From contig JALWYV010000045.1 in the NCBI GenBank assembly GCA_027003075.1, forward strand, positions 1 to 45,290: 45,290 bases of DNA, given 5' to 3'. Every line of letters starts with the position of its first letter. The stretch's first letter is position 1. Below, one piece after another: positions 6,322 to 14,981 of this stretch. The notes under the pieces were generated by a model. That model worked only from the letters and a program-made list of their open reading frames with translations. It was not told the origin of the DNA and made no database searches. The DNA comes from Caldifarciminota bacterium. Lineage in GTDB: Bacteria; Hydrothermota; Hydrothermia; LBFQ01. Both the position numbers and the translations under genes were made by a program.

Positions 6322-8955
6322 GTGCTTTTGCTCCTGACCGCACAGATGAAGCTCCCTCCGGCCCTGAAGTTCCGCACGTACGAGACCCCTCACTTCCTCG
6401 TCCATTACCATAAGGGGACGGAGGACTGGGTTCCGGGGGTGGTTTCACTGGCCGAGAGCCTGTATACGGTTTACAGCAGGGCCTTCGGGTGGTCTCCGGG
6501 AAAGATAAATATCGTCTTAGTAGACGCCTACGACTTTCCCAACGGCTTTGCAACGCCCATATTTGAAAACACGGTATACCTCTACCTGCAGCCCCCCGTC
6601 GGTGACCCCTACTTTGGCAGTATGGAAGGGTGGATAGAGATCCTTCTGAAACACGAACTGGTACATATCTTTCACATGGACAAACCCCACCCCGTATCCG
6701 GTATGCCCTATCCGGAGCTGGTGAGGTACCTTTTCGGCAGGAACCCGGCCATGTGCGCCTTCCCCAACCTCCTGGACTCCGGATGGCAGGCGGAAGGGAT
6801 AGCCACCTACTACGAGTCAAAGGGGGGGTTCGGACGTCTCAACAACCGCTACTTCCGGGATCAGATGCTGGCCTACGTGAGGGACGGTGGCCGTTTGACG
6901 CCCGACCTCATGAGCGTATCCTTTGACCTGTGGCCCTACGGTCGGGCCTACCTGTGGGGAGGCATGTACCTTGAGTACATCGCCCGGAGGTACGGCGAGA
7001 GGGAGGTGGTGAACCGGATAGTTAACTCCTCCTACTGTATGGACAGATCCCTCTGCTGTGGCTGCCTCATAGGCCCGCTCTTTATGAAGGACGTCAGGGA
7101 TTTCCCGAGGTGGGGCGGGAAGATGAGATCTGAAGCCGTATCCCTGCGGGACGGAACCTACAGGTACCTGACCAATACCGGGAACTCCAAAGGGTACGTC
7201 TCCCTGTCCCCCTCTGGCAGGTACGTGGCCTATACGGAGAGGACCTTCTCAGCCTACCCATCCCTCAAGGTGATGGATATGGAGTCCGGCAGGGTGATAA
7301 GGGAGGTCCGGGTCCTCGCCGTGGGACCGGTCTCCTGGGCCGGTGATACCCTCGTCCTCTTCTCTCAGTACAGGATATTCCGGAACTTCTACGTGTTCTC
7401 AGACGTGTACACCCTGAACGTCGTCACGGGGAAAGTGAAGCGTCTTACGAAGGGTGAGAGGGCGCACTCACCCGTATCCACGCCCCACGGCATCCTGTAC
7501 GTCCGCAGGGAAGGTCCACGGCAGAGCATAGTTAAAATTGGCGGTGAAGTCCTCTTGAGAGGCAAAGAAAGTGAAGGTTTTACTGACCTGAGGTTCCACA
7601 ACGATACCCTGTATTTCACGTTTTACCACCACGGGTGGACGGATATCGCCTACGTTCCCTACGGCGACGACTCCGTACGTTTCATAACCCGGACGCGCGA
7701 CCCCTCACTTCTCTCTCACGTGGACGGCAGCGGGATCTACTTCACGGAGAACTTCACCCCCTACGTCTTCAGGGAGGGTCGGTTCCTCAGGCTCCTCAAC
7801 AACCCCCTCTCCGTCCTCTACCCCCAGCCCTACGGTGACTCCCTCCTCCTCCTATCCATGCGGGGGAAGGGTCTGGACGTTGCCGTTGCCGGAAAGGTGG
7901 AAGAGGATGCCCCTCTGCCCAGAGACTTCCGCAGGGAGCGGGGAACCGTCCCCGTTGACCTCTCCCGCTCCCACCTCTACAACCCCCTGCCCCACCTCCT
8001 TCCCAAGTTCTGGCATCCCGTACTCGCCGCCTTCTCCGATCCTTCTATCGGCGTGGAGGCCTATCAGGCCGGGTTCTTTACGGCCGGCGCAGACGTACTT
8101 TACCGGCACGCCTACACCTTAGGATACGTGGGCGGCATTGCTATTGATAATCGTAATGGGGATACCACATTTAGCCACGGGGCTGCCCTCTCTTACGTTT
8201 ACGACGGCCTCCGCCCTACCCTCGGCCTCGACGTCGCCGCCGGAGGTATAACCGATACGAAGATGAAAGTCCTAGACTACTCGGTTGAGATAGAACCTTC
8301 CGTCCTGTTCCCCTTCAACCATATTGACGGCAGGGAGTACGTCTCAGGGGTCGCCTTCACGGGTATCGGACCGGATACGGTGGTTTGGGCCATCGGTCTG
8401 GGGGCGGGAATATCCCGCCTCTACTCCTACAAGGGAACCACGGGTCTTCTATCCGACGGTTTCGCTCTCAACGGGAAGGTTATGTACTCCGGGGGCCCAG
8501 GGTACGAACTGTCGGGTATACTGGCCTACCGTAAGGGCCTCCTTTTCAACCTCCGCTTTAACTTCTTCGCCCTGCCTTACGTCAGGTCCGTTTCCCCCTA
8601 CGTCCTGCCGTCGGGTACGATATACGCCGATACGGTGGTTATGGCCTCTCTGGAGATCTACCCCGATATCTTCTCCCAACGATTCCCCGACCTGAACGTA
8701 AGCCTCATACCTCCCTCTCCGTGGGCCTTCTATTCCGTCCTTGCCCTCGCCCGTGTCTATCCGGGCCTATCCGTTGACTACTTCCACTACTCCGGCTTCC
8801 TCGTGGGGTTCCAGAATTTACCCTTCAGATCGGACGTACCCCGCGTACAGGCTCTTCTGGGCTTTGACTTCGTACTGTTCTCGGACGTTCCCCTTAGCCT
8901 CAAGGTAGGCTACGAGATATATCCCGGAAGAGGCTGGGTTATTAGAAGCTTCTGA
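6322..8955 (+). CDS. Exported HExxH metallopeptidase with propeller and C-terminal beta-barrel-like region
   Basis: The 877-residue protein starts with a minimal hydrophobic run (MLLLLTAQ), then a zinc peptidase domain of the MA/gluzincin type. HELVH occupies residues 111-115 and a likely third ligand, Glu158, lies in GWQAEGIATYYES. Residues about 270-560 carry TolB/WD40-like propeller blades (SLSPSGRYVAYTER, SLKVMDMESG). The last 300 residues alternate aromatic and glycine-rich strands ending in YPGRGWVIRSF, with a C-terminal Phe, as in outer-membrane barrels. It may be an outer-membrane-anchored protease or a dedicated translocator; the substrate is unknown. The SWIM gene follows with a TGATG overlap. 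Confidence 0.65.
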   Translation: MLLLLTAQMKLPPALKFRTYETPHFLVHYHKGTEDWVPGVVSLAESLYTVYSRAFGWSPGKINIVLVDAYDFPNGFATPIFENTVYLYLQPPVGDPYFGSMEGWIEILLKHELVHIFHMDKPHPVSGMPYPELVRYLFGRNPAMCAFPNLLDSGWQAEGIATYYESKGGFGRLNNRYFRDQMLAYVRDGGRLTPDLMSVSFDLWPYGRAYLWGGMYLEYIARRYGEREVVNRIVNSSYCMDRSLCCGCLIGPLFMKDVRDFPRWGGKMRSEAVSLRDGTYRYLTNTGNSKGYVSLSPSGRYVAYTERTFSAYPSLKVMDMESGRVIREVRVLAVGPVSWAGDTLVLFSQYRIFRNFYVFSDVYTLNVVTGKVKRLTKGERAHSPVSTPHGILYVRREGPRQSIVKIGGEVLLRGKESEGFTDLRFHNDTLYFTFYHHGWTDIAYVPYGDDSVRFITRTRDPSLLSHVDGSGIYFTENFTPYVFREGRFLRLLNNPLSVLYPQPYGDSLLLLSMRGKGLDVAVAGKVEEDAPLPRDFRRERGTVPVDLSRSHLYNPLPHLLPKFWHPVLAAFSDPSIGVEAYQAGFFTAGADVLYRHAYTLGYVGGIAIDNRNGDTTFSHGAALSYVYDGLRPTLGLDVAAGGITDTKMKVLDYSVEIEPSVLFPFNHIDGREYVSGVAFTGIGPDTVVWAIGLGAGISRLYSYKGTTGLLSDGFALNGKVMYSGGPGYELSGILAYRKGLLFNLRFNFFALPYVRSVSPYVLPSGTIYADTVVMASLEIYPDIFSQRFPDLNVSLIPPSPWAFYSVLALARVYPGLSVDYFHYSGFLVGFQNLPFRSDVPRVQALLGFDFVLFSDVPLSLKVGYEIYPGRGWVIRSF

Positions 8956-10334
8956 TGGGGTACGTCCACGTCCCGGCACCCGGCGAGGGGGACCTGAGGG
9001 AGTTCCTTCGTAGGGAGTGGGAGGACGTGGAGAGGGCTTTTTCCGAATCAGTCAGGAGGAGGGGTAAAGCCTATCTGGACACCGGGGCCATCCTTCCCGT
9101 GGAGGTTAAGGACAGGGAGGCCGTATTCAGCTCGTCAGGAGACTACATGCCCTTCTACCGAATAACTATCCGTCTGGACGGCGAGGCTCTAACGGCCTTT
9201 TGCTCCTGCCCCTACTCCGGACCGTGCAAACACATATACGCCTCGTTGAGGATGATCAAGGAGGGTGTTAAGGAAGGGGTAAAGGGTATACTTATGAAAC
9301 TGGACAGAGAGGAGGCCGTTGACCTCCTCATAGACTTCATGCCTCAGGACGTCAGGGCCATCCTGTTGAAGGACCCGTGGAAGGTACTTGAGGATTTCAG
9401 GGCGTACGGGGACCTCGCACCGATTACAGGAGTCCTTCCCTTCGTACCCCTGAGGTACGGCACGGCAGAGACCCTCAACTTTCTGGAGAGCCTTCTGAAC
9501 GTCCTTCAGGAGATGGATCTACCCTGTCCGCCGACGTTGCCCATGGCTATAAAGAGGACGGTTAGAATGGCAGAAGATAGAGTAGGCGTCCTCCTCAGGG
9601 TTTACGACCTCCTTATAGAGCGTGGGTGTACGGAGGCCATGGCGGGAGTGGGGGACGTACTGGGTGACGAGGAGAGGGAAAGGGCGTTATCGGAGGGGAT
9701 ACCCTACGAGGTCCTTAAGGGGGAGGGACGGGAGGTTCTGCCTCCCTTCTCAAGTGCCGAGGCCTGCGTGGACTACATCCTCCTTCGCCGGGATCTGGAC
9801 GAGGAGGACGTAAGGCGAATAGCAGAGAATTGCATGGGGAGGTTCGGCCTTTTCACCCCTCTCGTTCTTCTCTACCTGAAGGCCGGGGGCAGGGAGGGGG
9901 TGGCTCGGAGTCTCCTCGCCCGACAGCCCAGAGCCTCACTCCTGCGCACGCTTGAGCCTCTAATATCCCACGAGATGCGGGAGGAACTGGTAAGGCTCCT
10001 GAGGGAGCTGTCTCCGGAGGAGTACGTTAAGTACGTTGAGGGTACGGAGAGAGCGAGGGATATTCTAACCATGGCCGACAGGCTGGGCCGTGAAACGTTA
10101 GTTGAGGCCGTGCGGAGGAACGTTAAAATTCTGGGGAGGGAGGCCGTACCTCTACTGAGGGAGGAGATACTACGCATATCGGGGGGAAGGCGATGGTCAA
10201 GGTACCCCTACGTCCGGGACTTACTTCTTGCCATAAAAACCGTCTCTCCGGAGGAGTACAAGAGACTCCTGAGTGAACTGCGGAGCAGATATAAGGGAAA
10301 GCGCAGACTGATGAAGGTGCTGGAGGGTATGTAG
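8955..10334 (+). CDS. SWIM zinc-finger protein
   Basis: The 459-residue protein contains a SWIM motif near its N-terminus, CSC at residues 83-85 followed by C91 and H93 (CPYSGPCKHIYA). This zinc site is used for DNA or protein binding. The rest is a largely helical, charged region with no recognised enzymatic motif (many LLREL- and EEVRR-type helices, possibly an alpha-solenoid). Bacterial SWIM proteins often accompany SNF2-type ATPases, but none is present here. It overlaps the upstream metallopeptidase gene by one base (TGATG), so the two are co-translated although one is exported and this one looks cytoplasmic. Confidence 0.7.
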   Translation: MGYVHVPAPGEGDLREFLRREWEDVERAFSESVRRRGKAYLDTGAILPVEVKDREAVFSSSGDYMPFYRITIRLDGEALTAFCSCPYSGPCKHIYASLRMIKEGVKEGVKGILMKLDREEAVDLLIDFMPQDVRAILLKDPWKVLEDFRAYGDLAPITGVLPFVPLRYGTAETLNFLESLLNVLQEMDLPCPPTLPMAIKRTVRMAEDRVGVLLRVYDLLIERGCTEAMAGVGDVLGDEERERALSEGIPYEVLKGEGREVLPPFSSAEACVDYILLRRDLDEEDVRRIAENCMGRFGLFTPLVLLYLKAGGREGVARSLLARQPRASLLRTLEPLISHEMREELVRLLRELSPEEYVKYVEGTERARDILTMADRLGRETLVEAVRRNVKILGREAVPLLREEILRISGGRRWSRYPYVRDLLLAIKTVSPEEYKRLLSELRSRYKGKRRLMKVLEGM

Positions 10335-10431
10335 GAATAAGGGATGCTATCTGTCATTTCATTGGAACGTTTTTCGTAAGTTTAAGGAAGACGTTTTTCT
10401 CATGGACGGATTTTGTATTGCTCTACAACAG

Positions 10432-10437
10432 TATAAT
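10432..10437 (+). promoter_or_regulatory. -10 box for the nuoM-gmk-TPR operon
   Basis: A perfect TATAAT ends 8 nt before ATG 10446. The 97 bases upstream (10335-10431) hold no gene and no clear -35 box. Confidence 0.65.
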
Positions 10438-10445
10438 CCCCGTCT

Positions 10446-11900
10446 ATGCTGAGCCTCGTTATCTTCTTTCCGCTCGTTGCGGCCATACCGCTGTTTTTCT
10501 TTAGACCGGAATGGAGAAGGACTTACTGGGTTTATGGGACGTTTGTAACCCTGTTGGAGCTGCTGTTCTCCATAGCCCTACTGATGGGCTTTGATTTTAG
10601 CAGGACAGCGGAGTTTCAATTTGTGGAGAGGTACGTATTCTTCGGTCTGCAGAACGCCCCGTATTACGTGGGCATAGACGGTCTCGCCCTCATCCTCATC
10701 CTCCTGACCACCTTTCTGACCTTCCTCGGCATAGTCTCCTCCTACAATTACATTAAGGAGAAGGTACAGGCCTACGTTATCACCATGCTCCTTCTGGAAA
10801 CGGCCATGATAGGCGTCTTCGCCTCCCTCAACGTTATCCAGTTCTTCATCTTCTGGGAGGCTCAGCTTATACCCATGTTCGTCCTCATCGCCCTCTGGGG
10901 ACACGAGAACCGCGTGTACGCCGCCTTCAAGTTCCTGATCTACACGGCCGTCGGTTCCGTACCCATGCTTGCGGCCATAATCTGGATATACCTCAACTAC
11001 GGTACGTTTGATTACCCCACCCTCCTCCAGACCCTTCCGAAGGCTGCCGTGGATATCCAGAAGCTCCTCTTCCTCGCCTTCTCCGTGGGCTTCATGATAA
11101 AGGTTCCCATGTTCCCGTTTCATACGTGGCTTCCGGACGCCCACGTTGAGGCTCCCACGGCCGGCTCCGTTATTCTGGCCGGTATCCTCCTGAAGATGGG
11201 TACCTTCGGCTTCCTGAGGTACTCCCTTCCCCTCTTCCCGGATGGGTTTGAGGCTTACAGAGGGTTGATAGCCATCCTTGCCATAATCGGGATCATATAC
11301 GGTGGCCTCATGGCGTGGGTCCAGTCCGACATGAAGAAGCTCGTGGCCTACTCCTCCGTGGCCCACATGGGCTTTGCCATGCTCGGCATAGCCTCCGGAA
11401 ACCCCATCGGAATTCAGGGGGCGGTTCTGGTTATGATAAGCCACGGGCTTACCACGGGCGCCCTGTTCTTCTTAGTTGGCATGCTCTACGAGAGGAGGCA
11501 TACCCGCCTGATAAGGGATTACTCCGGTATAGCTAACAGGGTTCCCAACCTATCCACCTTCTTCGTCTTTATGGCTCTGGCATCCATAGGTCTACCGGGT
11601 CTCTCCGGATTCGTGGGTGAGTTCCTAACCATGATAGGTGCCTATAAGGCTAACCCGGTATGGGGCTATCTGGCCGTGCCGGGTGTGGTAGTTGCGGCCA
11701 TATACATGCTCTCTCTTGTGAAGAGGGTTGTCTTCGGGCAGCTGGATCCGGAAAGCGCGAAGATGCCCGACGTCTCCTTCCGGGAGGCCCTTATACTGGT
11801 TTCTCTGGCCATCTTTGTCATCTGGATCGGTGTGTACCCCATGCCCTTCCTCAGCTTCACGGATAAGGTGGCAGGAATACTCGTTAACCTGCTCCATTGA
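10446..11900 (+). CDS. nuoM: NADH-quinone oxidoreductase subunit M (antiporter-like)
   Basis: The 484-residue polytopic protein has about 14 membrane segments. It carries the NuoM residues needed for proton pumping: Glu in FFIFWEAQLIPMF and Lys in FMIKVPMFPFHTWLPDAHVEAPT, followed by KKLVAYSSVAHMGF and SGFVGEF. The length matches NuoM rather than the longer NuoL. No other nuo gene is nearby, although nuoM normally sits between nuoL and nuoN. It has its own promoter, and gmk follows with a TGATG overlap. A hydrogenase or Mrp antiporter subunit is less likely, given the close NuoM match, but cannot be excluded without the rest of the complex. Confidence 0.88.
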   Translation: MLSLVIFFPLVAAIPLFFFRPEWRRTYWVYGTFVTLLELLFSIALLMGFDFSRTAEFQFVERYVFFGLQNAPYYVGIDGLALILILLTTFLTFLGIVSSYNYIKEKVQAYVITMLLLETAMIGVFASLNVIQFFIFWEAQLIPMFVLIALWGHENRVYAAFKFLIYTAVGSVPMLAAIIWIYLNYGTFDYPTLLQTLPKAAVDIQKLLFLAFSVGFMIKVPMFPFHTWLPDAHVEAPTAGSVILAGILLKMGTFGFLRYSLPLFPDGFEAYRGLIAILAIIGIIYGGLMAWVQSDMKKLVAYSSVAHMGFAMLGIASGNPIGIQGAVLVMISHGLTTGALFFLVGMLYERRHTRLIRDYSGIANRVPNLSTFFVFMALASIGLPGLSGFVGEFLTMIGAYKANPVWGYLAVPGVVVAAIYMLSLVKRVVFGQLDPESAKMPDVSFREALILVSLAIFVIWIGVYPMPFLSFTDKVAGILVNLLH

Positions 11901-12505
11901 TGGGTAAGGAGGACGGGGCCGGTGACCGCCGGCCCATACTTCTTGTACTTTCTGCCCCGTCGGGGGCGGGAAAGACTACGGTTGCCCGTCGTCTTGTTGA
12001 AGACTATGGCTTCGTACACGTCGTAACGGCGACTACCCGTCCTCCACGGCCGAGGGAGAGGGACGGCATAGACTACCTGTTTGTAGATAGGGACACCTTC
12101 CTGCGGTGGATAGAGGAGGGGAAACTCTTTGAGTGGGCCGAGATTTACGGGAACTTCTACGGTATACCGAAGGATCACCTTTACAGGCCATTGAGAGAGG
12201 GGAAAGACGTCGTCCTCACGGTGGACGTGAACGGTAAGAGGGCGCTTGAGAGGGTATTCCGCAACGACTCATCCGTCCGTTTCGTTAGCGTGTTTCTGAA
12301 ACCCCCATCTCTGGACGTCCTTCGGGAGAGGCTCCTGCGTAGGGGGGACCCGCCGGAGGAGGTGGAGAGGAGACTGAAGAAGGCGAAGGAGGAAATGTCC
12401 TGGGCCTCCGAGTACGATCACGTGGTCGTAAACGACGACCTCAACCGCACCGTTGGAGAGATAGCGAGGATTCTCGGTCTGAATGGACAGGATAGAGCGG
12501 ATTAG
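11900..12505 (+). CDS. gmk: Guanylate kinase
   Basis: The 201-residue protein phosphorylates GMP to GDP. It has the P-loop SAPSGAGKTT, the GMP-binding TATTRPPRPRERDGIDY, FEWAEIYGNFYG, and VNDDLNRTV near the C-terminus, all Gmk landmarks. The ATG at 11900 overlaps the nuoM stop (TGATG). A TTG one codon upstream also opens the frame but is less likely. The downstream TPR gene starts inside its last 23 bases. Confidence 0.95.
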   Translation: MGKEDGAGDRRPILLVLSAPSGAGKTTVARRLVEDYGFVHVVTATTRPPRPRERDGIDYLFVDRDTFLRWIEEGKLFEWAEIYGNFYGIPKDHLYRPLREGKDVVLTVDVNGKRALERVFRNDSSVRFVSVFLKPPSLDVLRERLLRRGDPPEEVERRLKKAKEEMSWASEYDHVVVNDDLNRTVGEIARILGLNGQDRAD

Positions 12506-13199
12506 GGAGATAGACGGTCTCATATCCTCAGGAGACTACGACTCCGCCCTACGTCTCCTGAGCGAACTGGAAGATGAGATCAGGATGGAAGGGGGAGGGC
12601 CGCAACTCTTCAGCGTTCTCTGGAGGAAGGGATGGGTACTGTACCGTAAGGGTGAGTACGAGAAGGCTCTGCCCAGCCTTATGGAGGCCGACGGATCCTT
12701 ACCCCGTACGGCCCTTCCTCCCGCACTTATCCGTACGAGGGTTTTCGTTCTCTCAACCATCGGGAACGTCCTCCACGCTCTCAAGGACTTTAAGAGGGCG
12801 GCAGAGTACCACACCCTCGCCCTGCAAACGCTTGAGGGTGCGAGGGGTTACGTTCCGGAGGACGTTTACCTTTTAGAGATGGCCCGTACTCTCAATAACA
12901 GAGCCAACGCTTACGTGGGTGTGGGGGAGTTTGAGAGGGCAACGGGGGACTACACCGAGGCGATGAATATCCTCAGGGCGATAGACGAGCCTACCCCGGA
13001 GGTTCTGCATCTGCTTGCGGATATCAACTACAACATCGGTTCGCTTTACTACTATCTCAACGCCATAGCCGGGGCGTGTGAGATGTGGAAGGAATCCCTG
13101 CGAATATACTCCGGACTGTGTAAGGACTTCGGTGAGGAGATTTACTGTAAAAACGCCCGGAAACTAGAAAATTCGGTAAAGAGAAACTGTTCTGGATAA
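12483..13199 (+). CDS. TPR-repeat protein
   Basis: The 238-residue soluble protein is made of tetratricopeptide-like helical pairs. Examples are SVLWRKGWVLYRKGEYEKALP, IGNVLHALKDFKRAAEYHTLAL, NNRANAYVGVGEFERATGDYTEAM and NIGSLYYYLNAIAGACEMWKESL, spaced about 35-45 residues apart. TPR arrays mediate protein-protein contacts. No catalytic motif or signal peptide is seen. It overlaps gmk by 23 bases and is the last gene of the nuoM operon. Composition becomes A+T-richer right after its stop. Confidence 0.78.
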   Translation: MDRIERIREIDGLISSGDYDSALRLLSELEDEIRMEGGGPQLFSVLWRKGWVLYRKGEYEKALPSLMEADGSLPRTALPPALIRTRVFVLSTIGNVLHALKDFKRAAEYHTLALQTLEGARGYVPEDVYLLEMARTLNNRANAYVGVGEFERATGDYTEAMNILRAIDEPTPEVLHLLADINYNIGSLYYYLNAIAGACEMWKESLRIYSGLCKDFGEEIYCKNARKLENSVKRNCSG

Positions 13200-13214
13200 T
13201 AGGAGCAAATACTG

Positions 13215-13244
13215 TTGATAAACACCGGAATACTGCCTTAAAAT
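13215..13244 (+). promoter_or_regulatory. Promoter of the pentapeptide-membrane module
   Basis: TTGATA (13215-13220), an 18-base spacer and TAAAAT (13239-13244) end 9 nt before ATG 13254. This is one of the few promoters in the window with a good -35 box. Confidence 0.65.
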
Positions 13245-13253
13245 GCCGTACTT

Positions 13254-13478
13254 ATGCTAAAGGTCTACAAAATTTCGGAGTACGTGTCGGATAATGGTAT
13301 AAACGACCTCGTGAAAAAGGCCAGGAAGATCTTCGGAGATACCGTACCCTCCGAAGAGGATATTATGCTCAGGCTCAACGTGTCCCGCTACGAGGCACGG
13401 AAGATTCTGGAAAGGCTGGCCACGATCCTTATGGAAAAACTAAAAACGGAAGAAGGCGAGAAAGTCCCAGGCCGATAA
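13254..13478 (+). CDS. Small helix-turn-helix-like protein
   Basis: The 74-residue protein is unrecognised. Residues about 32-60 (PSEEDIMLRLNVSRYEAR then KILERLATILMEKL) resemble a winged-helix or GntR-like unit, in which a recognition helix follows the LxVSRxxARxxL pattern. It could be a DNA-binding regulator of the two genes downstream, with which it is probably co-transcribed (27-base gap). The start is fixed by the promoter box 9 nt upstream. The short length and single weak motif keep confidence modest. Confidence 0.55.
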   Translation: MLKVYKISEYVSDNGINDLVKKARKIFGDTVPSEEDIMLRLNVSRYEARKILERLATILMEKLKTEEGEKVPGR

Positions 13479-13505
13479 TACACTGATCCCTAATTTATAG
13501 GGATT

Positions 13506-14981
13506 ATGAACGTCTACAGGAACCTTAAAGATAAAAAAGTTTTTATAACAGGCAAAATAGAATCCCATAACGTAAGGGACTTCGCTCGTATTTTGAACGA
13601 GATCGTAATGTCCAAACACCCGAAAGATAGGGTGGTATTGAGTCTGGAAGGTGCGGAATTCGGAGAGATGGACCCCCGAACGTGGCTGGAGCTATGGCAA
13701 CCCTTAAGGATGGTCCGGGAAAATCGGAAACGGGGTGGATCGGACGATCTTAAAGTGGCCGCCCGCATAGATTTTGAAGGATGGGGTATCGTACCCGTAT
13801 TCAAAGGAACGGTCTTCCATGGAAAGGTTAACTTTTCGGCCTCAAGGTTCCCTGCGTATACCAACTTTTCAGATGCAAAATTTTATAGTGAAGTGACGTT
13901 TAACAGCTCCCATTTTGGCGAACTCACCACCTTTAAAGGGGCGGAGTTCAAAGGGAAAACGAACTTTGACTGGTCACATTTTGGATTTAACGCTAATTTT
14001 CAGCAAATAAAGGTTTTTGATAAAATAATGTTTAACAGGGCATCTTTTGAAGATAAAGTGTCGTTCCGAAAAAGTGTAATATACCCCTATTTCTACATAC
14101 ATATCTACGAAATGACCCTTTTAAATGAGGAGAGCTTGGAAAAGGTGTCGGAACATATAGACCAGTATACGTCGTATGAAAAGGTTTTACGTACCGTATA
14201 CCTTATGCAGAGTCCATCTATAATCAGGACTAAGGATTCACAACTTTATCTGCCAAAACCTGAAGATAACAGGAATAGGAGTGACAGCAACAACCAGATA
14301 TATCCATCCGTAACGGATCTAAAAACTATCGTAATGGATTTTAGTTATACCATATTCGGAGACGGTATGGATCTCAGCGAAGTAGAGGTTAGGATTAGGG
14401 ACGAAGATGACGAAGATAAAGATAAGGATAGGAATTTTCTCATTTTTCTGTGGGGATGCGGTGATAATCTTCAGAACATTTATAGAGCATATTCGGTAGA
14501 AAGTATGGGCGGTATGCTTGCTGATATGAATAAATGCATAAATCATAACTTTATGATTGTTGAAGGCCTGTCGGATGTTGTTTTACCGTTCAAAAATTCA
14601 TATTTAGGGAAGGATTTTATAATTGATGTTAAAGTTAATGTTATGTACAAAAGGGGATATTGCGGCGAATTTGCCAGTATAATTTTTAAACAATACAAAT
14701 ACGACAACTTGGTTAAACTTGCGGATAACATTGGTACGTACGAACACCCTCCCCGTTTCTCTATGGACTTTTCAGATACTATCCTCAATAAGGGTATGAT
14801 AAGTCTCAGTAGAGATAAGGAGTCCGTTTATCGTACGCAACTTGCCGTCCTTGAAAGCTCCATAATCGGCAACATAACCATAGGAGGCACAGTTGACGTC
14901 CTTGATTTCTCCAAGAACAATATAAACGCTCTCGTATACTTTGAACCTCAAAGACCGGATGAAAGGGAGGTTGAACGATGA
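13506..14981 (+). CDS. Pentapeptide-repeat protein of unknown function
   Basis: The 491-residue protein has an N-terminal region of about 90 residues with no clear family. Residues 99-187 then form a pentapeptide-type beta-helix in which Phe recurs at 99, 104, 110, 115, 121, 126, 132, 137, 143, 148, 154 and 159. The 5/6 alternation gives the 11-residue period of the Pentapeptide_3 style. A long C-terminal region of unknown fold contains an acidic run, RDEDDEDKDKDRN, near residue 300. There is no signal peptide. The DNA is clearly A+T-richer than the flanking operons. It overlaps the membrane gene by four bases (ATGA), so the two products probably act together. Confidence 0.7.
   Translation: MNVYRNLKDKKVFITGKIESHNVRDFARILNEIVMSKHPKDRVVLSLEGAEFGEMDPRTWLELWQPLRMVRENRKRGGSDDLKVAARIDFEGWGIVPVFKGTVFHGKVNFSASRFPAYTNFSDAKFYSEVTFNSSHFGELTTFKGAEFKGKTNFDWSHFGFNANFQQIKVFDKIMFNRASFEDKVSFRKSVIYPYFYIHIYEMTLLNEESLEKVSEHIDQYTSYEKVLRTVYLMQSPSIIRTKDSQLYLPKPEDNRNRSDSNNQIYPSVTDLKTIVMDFSYTIFGDGMDLSEVEVRIRDEDDEDKDKDRNFLIFLWGCGDNLQNIYRAYSVESMGGMLADMNKCINHNFMIVEGLSDVVLPFKNSYLGKDFIIDVKVNVMYKRGYCGEFASIIFKQYKYDNLVKLADNIGTYEHPPRFSMDFSDTILNKGMISLSRDKESVYRTQLAVLESSIIGNITIGGTVDVLDFSKNNINALVYFEPQRPDEREVER

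Noticed and set aside
6260-6820. 186-codon minus-strand frame across the start of the metallopeptidase gene
   Set aside because: It is antisense to two conserved plus-strand genes, and the translation is low-complexity Arg/Pro/Ser-rich.
10578-11444. 288-codon open frame on the minus strand inside nuoM
   Set aside because: It lies fully antisense to a clearly conserved gene, has no membrane or domain pattern of its own, and is explained by the codon bias of nuoM.
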